Origin: Sipunculus nudus
Taxonomy: Eukaryota; Annelida; Sipuncula; Golfingiida; Sipunculidae
Length of the DNA stretch: 64,000 nucleotides
NCBI GenBank assembly: GCA_026874595.1
Contig: CM049320.1
Location: 12,897,488 to 12,961,487, forward strand
Direction of reading: 5' to 3'
Shown: piece by piece, positions 48,806 through 60,741 of the stretch
How positions within the stretch are numbered: the stretch's first letter is position 1
Layout: every line of letters starts with the position of its first letter
Program-made: the position numbers and the translations under genes
The notes under the pieces: model-generated
The model's database searches: none
What the model was told of the DNA's origin: nothing
Seen by the model: the letters and a program-made list of their open reading frames with translations, nothing else

Positions 48806-51800
48806 CTGCAAAATACAGGTATACGCATTTATATGACGTATAAGAAGAGCAAGCTCGCGCCATTTGTCTTAGTAACAATATCAACCCATGTTAATATATA
48901 TCTTATATATATGGATGACAGTCATTCAGAAAACAATATGAAAATTGTATGGTCTCATAAATTACATAGAATCACCATATTAAATATCAAGTGATCACGG
49001 GAAATAAATAACAAATCGTTCATCAGGTATTGTGAAACCTCAAATCACTATATCTGTAGCCGAAACAGTGTATTAGTTCCTGCATTTTATATTGTGGATT
49101 GGCAGGATATAGAGACAGAATGAGGAATGAATCCTTTACTCTTGGCATCTAAACTCTTCAGATTGGTTAATGTCTCTTCCGGAATCATTACAGAAAAGTA
49201 TTTCCTCATTAACAATCAACAATATCAGAGTTTTATACTTGTTTATCTTTGTTATTCTCTTTCATAGAATACATTATGTTTTTGAAGTATCCTTTAACTG
49301 TACATCTTCTCTTGACAAATCAGGCTAAGCTTTCATTCCCCTTCGTGTGTTTGTTTATTTTCAACATAAGTTACGCAATCCCATGTGATTATCAAGGCAT
49401 TTCGGGAAGAACACATTAAGAATCGATTAGATTTTGGGGTGGATCCAACGCAAGATCCGGATCCAGCAAATTTGTCAAATATTGGTCACAAATGTACAGT
49501 CACTTAGGCAAGAATGAATATCAGAATATAGACCGAATAAGTGAATGGCAGAGTTTTGCAACCGTTAAAACTTTCTAGTATATTTTTAAGTTAGTATATA
49601 GGTTTAATTCTTACCTTCTTCTTTTACATGTCCTGTGCGTTTTCTGTCAATCTGAAAAATATGATCAAATTAAGTGTTGTTTAAAAAAAAGATGCATAGT
49701 TGTTTTGCCGAAACATTTTTGTATATTTAGAGTAAATAAGTGTAACAAAGAAGTTCATTTACTGGATATTTTTCGGTTAATAATAAACTAATGTAAGATA
49801 TCCATAATACAGCTTTAACAAGTGACCCATGGGTCATGACGCTCAGCCGACTGACATGTTGACAATATGTCCTTGCATAGACAACTAATTAAGGCAATGT
49901 AGGTGGCATCATTGTTCATGCATATTAGCTTAAGTTAATCAAGACCCATAAGCACAACAAATCTGATGACAAACCAACCGGCTTTTCATGAGGAATCTGG
50001 CAATTTGTGTGTATTTTGCATTATTTCTAGGGTGCTCAAACATACCCCAAAACTCTGAGAATGTAGTTCACTGTGACACAATTTCAGGTTTCTGGGGAGA
50101 ACTTTTGAGGAACTCTCAGGATGTCAAGTTAGAAGATTCTGGGCCCAAAGGTTATGATTTGTGCCCTACTTTGGTATCAAATTTTCAATTATTCTGGGGG
50201 GTCCTTATATTTATAAGCCCCATAGCTCAGAAAATATGGGTAACAGAGACCTAAATACACGTTTCCAAGGAGATTTTTTATGTACCTCTCTGGATGTAAT
50301 GTGGGAAGATTCTATGTCTAGTTGCTATGATTTGAGCCCTGTTAACAGATGACGGCATCTTTTGAGGTTTCAAAAATAGATAAAAAATGGTTAAAAATTA
50401 AAAAAAAAAAAAAAAAAATACAGGTGGCGCCACCAGTCTGCAAAAAAACTGATGAAACACTGCATGATCAATATCCATGCTAAGAATCATGGTGATCAAT
50501 GCATTAATTGTTCAGATACTTGAGCTTTTGTATCAAATTTTTCATTATTCTGGGGGGAACTTCAGAGCCCCATAGCTTGAAGAATATGGGTACCAGAGAC
50601 CTAATTCCAAGTTTCCAAGGAGACTTTTCTGGGCCTCCCTGCATGTCGAGACAGAAGATTTTAAATCCAGTTATGATTTGTGCCCTGTTAACAGATGACC
50701 ACATCTTGTAAGATCTCAAAAATAGTGACAAAAATCGTAAAAATAAAAAAAAAATACAGGTGGCGCCACCAGTCTGCAAAAACTGATGAAACACTGCATG
50801 ATCAATATCCTTGCTAAGAATCATGGTGATCAATGCATTAGTTCTCCAAAGCACTTGAGCTTTTGTATCAAATTTTTCTATTTTTTCTGGGGGGTAGTTC
50901 GGAGCCCCATAGCTCAAAGAATATGGGTAAGAGAGACCTAATTCTAGGTTTCCAAGGAGACTTTTCTGGGCCTCCCTGCATGTCGAGACAGAAGATTTTA
51001 AGTCCAGCGGTTACGATTTGTGCCCTGTTAACAGATGACCACATCTTGTAAGGTCTCAAAAATAGTGAAAAAAAAAAATCGTAAAAAAATCGAAAAAATA
51101 CTCGTGGCGCCACCAGTCTGCAAAACTGATGAAACACTGCATGATCAATATCCATGCTAAGAATCATGGTGATCAATGCATTAGTTGTTCAGATACTTGA
51201 GTTTTTGTATCAAATGTTTTATTATTCTGGGGGGTTCTTCGGAGCCCCATAGCTGTAAGAATATGGGTAACAGAGACATAATTCAAGGTTTCCAAGAAGA
51301 CTTTTCATGGACCTAACTGGATGTAAAGTTAGAAGATTCCAGGTCCAGTGTTTACGATTTGTGCCCTATTAACAGATGACGGGATCTTTTGAGGTCTCAA
51401 AATAGAGAAAAAAATCGTAATATAATAAAAAATATACAGATGGCGCCACCAGTCTGCAGAAACTGATAAAACACTCCATGATTAATATCCATGCTAAGAA
51501 TCATGGTGATCAATGCATTAGTTCTCCAAAGCACTTGAGCTTTTGTATCAATTTTTTCTATTTTTTCTGGGGGGTTGTTCGGAGCCCCATAGCTCACAGA
51601 ATATGGGTAAGAGAGACCTAATTCTAGGTTTCCAAGGAGATTTTTCATAGACCTCTCAGGATAAAAAGTTAGAAGATTCTAGGTCTAGCGGTTACGATTT
51701 GTGCCCTGTTAACAGACAGACACCAGGACACCAGGACGGCCGGACGGACGACGGACAAAGAGTGATTGCTAAAGCTCAGGTGACTTACAGTCAGCTGAGC

Positions 51801-53398
51801 TAAAAACACGAATGCCAATTAAGCTGAGCATCGTCTCTTTATTCACTTTATTTCCATATTGCCAATGATAAGAAAATCTGTTACCTATGTATACAGTATA
51901 GTGCCACGATCGTGATACTAATCATCGCCCCTGCTATCACAAAACCAACTAAAATCGAGGTGCCAACGGGTAATCCTGAAAAAGGTTAAATTGCATCTTC
52001 ATTTTCCAAAACGACATTTTTCTTAAAGGAAGCACAAAGCAAAAGATAATTGAAACAAAAACAAAATAAAAGAAGGCAAAGAATTTATCAATTGCAATGA
52101 AGATTCAAAGTAAGCACATACATATCTGATAAATGTGAATATGTTAAAATAAGAAGATATGTTAAAAATATGAATGATAAAATTTACTCAAATATCTTGT
52201 ACTGTGTGGATGATTTTAAGGATGAAAAAAATAACACAGCAAGTTTGACAGTATACCTGGACAGTCAAGCTTTTTAGCTCAACTGAGGTATAGGATACCT
52301 CCAGTATCTTCATAATTAATGCATATATTGTCATAAATCTTGCCTTCAATATTGACCATGAATAGTTTCGTCAGTTCCCTTCAAACTGGTGCGCCACCTG
52401 AATTTTCTTTCAGAATTTTTAATGTAATTTTTCTTTATTTTGAGACTGCCAAATTATGTTGATACTATCAGATTTGCAACTGTGGTTTCATCTGTGTCCT
52501 GAAACCCATGTCTCCCGAATGCCCTATATAAATCACCCTGTCCGTCCTTCTGTTCGTCTTTCTGTATGTCCATCTAATTTGTTTCCTGATGATAACTCCA
52601 GTTTGGATTGACATATGGATTTCAAACTTGATTTATATATGGCCCATCTCTAACGCAAGGACTCTATTAATTGTGAGGTCATGGCGCAAATGGTCAAGGT
52701 CACAGAACCACTTATTTGGGGATGCATTTTAATGCATTTTATCCCTAACCTTACGATTTGCACATATAGCTAGCTGACCTGCCAATAGGGAAAGAACCTG
52801 ATTAATTTCGGGTCACAAGGTCAGAGGTCTAGGTCACAGGGGTCATCTGTCCACCTACATGTTCCTGATGATAACCAATCGATATTGTTTTCAATCTTGA
52901 TTTATATATGACCCATCAATAATGTAAGAACCGTTTGGTTTTGTCGTCATGAGGTCAATGGTCAAGGTTACAGGACCCATTATTTTAATTTCCAAACAAT
53001 AACACCAGTTTGGATAGAAATATTTCTTTCAAACTTGACTTTAAAAACACTTATAAATATATCATTATAGACAAATTCAGCTGAGCGTCGGATCCCGTGG
53101 GTCCCTAGTTTTACAATTATAATTGACAAATAAAAGGGGGAAATATCGTTAGAGGGTTTACCAATAGTAAAATATTTTTATAAATTATTCTTATTCTGCC
53201 TTATGATTGTATCGAGCATGTTTGATTTTGATTTATATTGACAAATTTAGCACACTTGGTAAAATTACACTGCATTATTATATATCCCGGATTCGAACCC
53301 ATGTTGATGGCCCACAAGTCCGCCGTACCAACCGCTTCGCCAGGTAAGCAAGCTTCGTTACCGAGACAGTTCGGTCGGCTTTTATGTCAACCCGTAAC

Positions 53399-53481
<83 letters not shown>

Positions 53482-53676
53482 GACAGAAAATGGAATACTA
53501 ATAATACAAATAATACTTATTTTATAAACTCTAGTTCCACATGTGATGTACATGGAACATGACAAGAATTAATATAATAAAAAATTGAAAATTGTTGATG
53601 TCTCATGGGGCACGCCCAGGATGCATAGAATCTAGTCCTTTAATATTCTCACTCATAGAAGGTCCAAAATTAACAT

Positions 53677-53711
<35 letters not shown>

Positions 53712-56700
53712 TTATATATATTTATTTATTTATTTAAAGAGACAGATCACGTATTATGACAGAAAATGGAATACTAATAATACAAATAATACTTATTATT
53801 TTATAAACTCTAGTTCCATATGTGATGTACATGGAACATGACGAGAATTAATATATTAAAAAATTGAAATCCTTATTATACAGAACATCTGCTCACAAAG
53901 CAAAAATGTTCCGATGTCATTAATAAGTCAGAGGTCTACATGGCACTGACATATGATTAATTACTTCGCAAGAACATATCCTTTAGCTGTCGCATCAGAG
54001 CGTCGAAATAGTTCTTCAGCTGATGAACTCTTTACTGACACTGCAGTTCTTTGGTAATACCTTAACAATTTTAAATGTTCTATTATATACGCAACCATCA
54101 TTTTGCTGTGGTAAGTCTTTCTAAAAGTTGCATCACAGACTTACACAATATTCTACTTCAGAGAGAAGTTTCTTTTCAGTCTTGACAACTCATGTTTGTC
54201 CTGCAATAACATGCTTACAATTTTAACTCATGTTTTGATGATATTACGTTACAACCTATTATCCTGTCAACAACTGTGGTCGGCATTGCCATAGGTGCAG
54301 CGGATGGCGGATGCAAGTATCTTGCCTCAAGATTTTAGTTATCTTATAATTGAAAATTGTTGATGTCGCATGGGGCACGCCAAAGATTCATGGAATCTGG
54401 TCCTTTAATATTCTCACTCAGAGAAGGTCCAAAATCGCACACGTTCTTTGTAAGAGAACATTTTCTAAACATGACGAACTTAATGGATGCAGATAATTTG
54501 ATATATCTTAAATCTAGGTACACAGTATAAAACCTTCACGACAAAATCAGTGCATTGCATGCAGGACGATTAAGACTGTAGGAAGAGACCTAAAGGCCTG
54601 CCGAACCCACTGGATGACAGTTTGCCTTGAAAATATTATTTCGTCTCGCAAGGATAGGCCAACGCATATGGCGCCACTAAAGCTGTAGCATGTATATTGT
54701 ATGCTCAGTGTGTGTTAAATATGGTACTGGCAGCTGTCTCCTTTCGCAGAGGTTTCGATGAGAGACGATGCTACGTATGGTAGAAGGTATGCTATCGCAT
54801 CCAGTTGAAAGAGTGAACTTAAACCTATATGTCGAGGAATATTCATTATAAAATTAAAATGTAGGCATGAGTGCGGGGGTCATACTGTTGTAATACTTTT
54901 GTCAACGGAGTTTATCATTTACGATAAAGTTAAGATTATTTAACTTACAAATGCAATACGCATACACCCGAGTCCGCGCAACAAAGCTTATCTAGTATAA
55001 CCTTTTGTTTGAGATTATTCATGATTGATAACCCTTGGCGTTTCTTATTAAAATGTAATTTTCGTTGAAGATTAAACTTTCTGATCAGAGCTTATATCAG
55101 ATTAAAAAAAATATTGTACGACGCAATGCCAAATAAACAGGCCGACGAGAGCATATTATACTTCCTTGTGAGATATGTGACATTAAATCGTTGGTTTTCA
55201 CATAGGAAATTCAAGCAGGGTTCAATTTTGTTCAGGTCTCTGCTTTGAATTTTTTCGATAGTCAGGGAAAACGTACCAGCGAGCGATTCGTGTTTAAATG
55301 CAGAGTTTAAATCTTATATCTTAATTCTTATGTCTTCCAGGGAGATCTGAATTTGGACATGGACGGAGCTTTTAGGTCCAATATAGGATGCAGCTGAAAA
55401 TATGATAGAGAACACAGTTACCTGGATCACCACGACCAATCGCTTCACCATCGTCAGTGCTTCCTGTAATATGAAAATTAATAAAATTTTATAATACTGT
55501 TGCAGGTATGACCCTATTCTATCGCTGGTCATCCTGACCTGATACTGATTATATTTATATATAATCTCTTTATTGAAAAAAGTAAAACATATCTGCGCAA
55601 CATAAGCGACAAAGCACAGGTTATTCTAAACAAGCGCAATAAGCATTATTTAAAAATGCCACCGCTACTCAAAGCCGTATGTGCTGAACAGAAAAAACAG
55701 GAACAACCTTGGTTCCCGTGCCTTTATTATAATATATACACACACAAACACAAGAAAGATATTAGTTACCTGTATTGCCTGGTGTAATGACTGTAACGCC
55801 TCCACTGTCTCCTGAAATATTAGTGTAAATATAACTAATGTAATTCCAGGATTACCAATCCCTTATTACGCACCTTACGCAGCCGTTGTACATTGCAGAC
55901 GGCCCAGGTCTTATTTTTTATTATAACCGCTGCTAAATATATATCCATGCTTTCTGGGTCTGAACACTAGGGTGCGCACAGAGCATGCAATAGGAGTGTG
56001 GTATCGCATTGGGCATCGAGCTCTAATCTTCACACATGCGACACCCGTGCTCCTTGGTCTTATAACACCGTTTGTGACACAGGGTCAAGAATCAGACCGA
56101 CGAGAGCTGGTGTACCCATGAAATTATTCCAACGAGGGCGGGCATCGCATATTCAGATTTTGAGCTTAATGTACAATGCGATACTACGCTCTCATTGGTC
56201 TGATTACAACCCTTTGGTCTGGGGGCACCCTGGTGTTTTGACCCAGAAAACTCAAAAGGAGACGACTGCGTGATAAGCGTATTCTTTATTAACACTGTAT
56301 CTGTAAGTAGTTTCCCATATCTGCTGTAAAATGCAATTGATTATTCTGTGGCCCATAATTCACCAGTTCACAATATTTGTTAAAAATTTATAGAAAAGTT
56401 ATTACATAGAGTAGCAGACATATTGACCATAAGTCAAACAAAAGGGGATAAACACACAGCCATTTATCGTAAAAGATACGGGTTTTAAAATAAAAACTCT
56501 TCTCCCTGAATAGTTTTAAAATATATGGATATAATGACAAACAAAGACAGAGGAAGCATCTTAATTGTTGGTACAAAAATCAGTTACCTGTTTTACCAGG
56601 AGTGCTTGTTCGATCACCCCCAGACCTGCCTGAATTATAAATTGGTGAAGTGAATCATGAGTCTTGTTTGATGCGAAAATGTCATTCCGGGTCAGTCCGG

Positions 56701-57551
56701 GGCAGTAGCGACAATAGCCCTCCCTCCTAAACAAGGACACCCGCTGAAATTCTCGAAACGACGCCACCAACCCCCATATGACAAACAGGACAAAAGCCTT
56801 CTCCCGAATTTCATAGTTTACTTAAATCCGAAAACATGTTAAGTATATATATCATTTAACCATAATAAACCAATTTTGCTAAATTTTAGCCCTACTTTAT
56901 TCATAATTTACTGTTGATTTAAACATCCGCAATCATGGCTTGACAATTATGGCAATTTATTAATGATATTAACACATACAAATTTTCTTAATGTCTTTAT
57001 ATTGTGTATAATATAAATATATGGTATCTCTTCTATGTATCCCTTATATTCAAAATAATGCAGGTTAAATGCATATGTATAACATAACTAAGAAAACCAA
57101 AACACACCACGTATCTGACACCGGTCCCCTGTGTAACCCTCCTTACACTGACATGTCCCTTCCTTGTTGCATCTCGAGTCTTTGCAGTTGACCGGGCAGT
57201 CAAGTTGACAATTATCACCCCACTTTTCCGCCACACATTCTATATGGGGACATGATAAAATGAATATTGAATTATCACAGTGATACAAAAATTAGTTACC
57301 TGGATCACCAGGAGTGCTTGTCCCATCACCTCCAGACCTGCCTGAAATATAAATGGTTGAAGTGAATCATGCCCTTGTTTTACTGAGAAAATGTAAGGAG
57401 GACAATCCAGGGGAGTAATAGTCATAGGTCAGTATAAAGTTCTATACTGGACTGATACCTGCCTCCTGTATATGCTGCCTTAATTGCATCTTCAAAAAAT
57501 CTAAATTTACTGATGTATATATATATTTATTTATAAAAAGCAACACGCTGA

Positions 57552-57608
<57 letters not shown>

Positions 57609-59983
57609 TGTTACAAAACCATGAGGTTTTGAAGTGCCATGCATCTAATTCAAGTAGCTTCAAAACATATACATTTCAGGACTTAAACACACTTGTGTTC
57701 CACAGCTCTGTTTCGTAAGTGGCAAAGAAGGGGTTTGCCAACGTTGGATATGGTCCTGAAACCTGAATATATACATAATGCTTTATGTTTATGTTTCACA
57801 GGTAAAGAGCTGATTTGCCAAAATTTGACGCGTCGCCTTGCATCATATTGAGAAGAGCGGTCCTTGCATCATCTGTTTCAGAAGGAAGGAGTTATTCTGA
57901 TGAGTACATACATCTATGTTCAGATTTTTATATAAACCTGATCAACGACCTTACATTGATAAACTCGCGAGTTTGACTTTGGTCTCTGGTGTATCCCTCC
58001 TTACCTTGACAGGCTCCATTCTCCTTGTTGCATCTCGAGTCTTTACAGTTGACCGGGCAGTCGTGCTGACAATGACCATCCCACTTCCCGGCCACACATT
58101 CTATATGAGAGCATATTAAAACGGATATTGAATTATCGCAGTGTATTTAAAAAGGCATAAATACCATATTAAAGTTAAACTTTCAATTTGATGAGAAATG
58201 TGTAACCAGTTATAACCAATTAAAATAACTATTAAATTGCAGAATCGTTTTTAATAGTCCGGAGGACACCCAAATTACACCTCACACATTGTAATATAGT
58301 CTTACCCGCGCATGCCCCGTCGGTTTTGTCACAGAGACCTCCGTTACATCCAGGAGAACACCTCTCTTGACAGTCCGAAGAAAACCATCCCGGTTTACAA
58401 GCACATGCTCCACTGATAGGATCACAGGTATCAGAGCAGCCCGCAGAACAGGTACTGCTACAGCCTGGACCGTATCAACCCGCTGAGCATCCAAGTATTA
58501 AACAGTTATTTCTATTATAATTTGAATGTACAGTATATGTGAACATAGAGAGTGGTACAAAAGATCGCACTTGCTGATTCATGTTATTTGTTGTACGAAA
58601 CAAAGTCAGCTGTGTTTTAATATATTTTTTGAAACTTTTCTATTTCGTTTTTGTTTAAATTATATTATTAATCACTCAAAATCTACAGGACAGCAGTCTG
58701 AAAGCATAGACTTATAAAACAGAATTCCACCAATCGTTATCAAGACGTCGAATGTAATTGTAGACACCTTAAGTTATTGTGATGTTTCGATTACGGGTAA
58801 TATGATTATAAGCCTGTAGTACAGGGCTTCAGTCGGGTTGTTTTATGGTCAGGACGATAGGTCTGATTCTGGATTCTGTTTACATGATTTATACAAAGAT
58901 GATCCAGATACATTTGGACGGGAATGAGTTATGCCGGGTGGGGGGGGGGGGGGGGGAGTGGATATAGTGGCAAAGGCTCGGGGTATATATTTTCATAAAA
59001 CCTAATTTATATACATAGTGCTTCATGTTTATTTTGTTTCACAGGTAAGAGCTGATATGTCAAACGTTCAACAGGTTGCCTTGTATCAGGGTAAATCAAA
59101 GATGCATTCCTTATCCCATCCGTTATAAAATGATAGGAAAATATGGCATGATGGCATGGATTTTCTCAATGCGAACCAGAGCCAATTCGGCCCTCTGATA
59201 TGAGTTAGGCTTACCAGTCCTACTGAGTCGGAACAAACGCGAACATACGTCTATGTTTAGAAATCTGAACCTATAGTGTCTAATGAAACCTTGGTTAACT
59301 ACCTCACATTGTTATACTCACGTGTCAGGCACCGGTCCCCGGTGTAGCCCTCCATACACTGACAGGCCCCGTCCTCCTTGCTACATCTCGAGTCCTTACA
59401 GTTGACAGGACAATCGTTTTGACAAAAATCTCCAAATTTTCCATCCACACATGTTATACTTGGATCTGGTAAAACAAATGGTGAATGTCAACGTTATATT
59501 TATGAATTTAAATGTATTAAATATATTTTTAATATTTATGAATATAAATTTCAAATAAAACTTTTGAGATGTAACATTAATACTCATTTATCAACAAAAC
59601 AAATATAAAAGTATGCCAATAAAGATAATCCAGTATGCTATTAACAGGATTATTATTTAATAAAATCGGATTTTATAAAAATAAATCAAACATCACATTG
59701 TTAGCAGAAAATACTTAATACTACAGAGACTGTGCTACCACGTGTTTCTTTTGTTCCTGTCACAAGCACCTCGCACACACACAAAGCACTGGTATCTAGA
59801 CTTATGGTTGATCTGATTGTCACGTGACTACCGAGAACTGGTGGCTGACAAGATATAGAGTATCCTAATCCACATCTGATTGCCGTATTCTTAGCTTTTG
59901 CGAAGGAATCATTTCCAATCAGGGTTTCAAGACCTCCACTCTCTATGTGCAAGTGAAATCAATAGGAAAGATTACTTTTATTA

Positions 59984-60014
<31 letters not shown>

Positions 60015-60691
60015 CAGGTGCAAGTACTGTTTACGTTTATTCCTGAAATCCTTTTTGACTTATGAAGTTAAATCACTAAATTCATTAGAACCAAAATTAT
60101 TAGATTATTAACACATATATTTTTATGAAACTATTGAATTGTTATACTGTTAAAATATTATTGTGTTTTCATGTAATCACATATTAATCGTGATACATAT
60201 ACATACCAATTTAACATGTATTAAATCTTTTGGGATCATCCTCTTAACTACTCACCACTTCTTTCATAGTATGCAAGATCCAGCTCTATTTCGTGAATAT
60301 AGTGCAGACCCTGTAGGTCTATGGTTAGCCATGGATCAGCCTCCTCTTCAGTACAGGTGTATATGTTTGAACAGTTGTACTCCCCGTCAGTGGCTACTTC
60401 AGGTGGACCATGGGATGACGACCTGCTGCTCAGCTGGACGGGTTTGTGTAATGATATACCTGTACACAGAAGCAAATTAACAAATTATATGAATTATCAT
60501 GTAAAGTGTCATTCAATGTGTTGATCCGCTTCCTGATGCAACACGTAATAATAAATTTAATTGAGAATAATCAGCCAGAAGGAATTCGTTTTTCTGGGTA
60601 ACTCTATTTGTTGATTTGATTGTGTTTGTTGAAAGAATGTCATGACATGAAAACTTATAACAGCAAACATGTATCACAACAAATAAATGTG

Positions 60692-60741
<50 letters not shown>

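Noticed and set aside
50504-51648. Several 60-137 codon frames on both strands
   Set aside because: They recur with the 340-bp tandem units of a mobile element and have no domain.
58282-58494. 70-codon - strand frame across the damaged EGF exon
   Set aside because: Wrong frame; the EGF cysteine pattern is in a different frame, interrupted by TGA.
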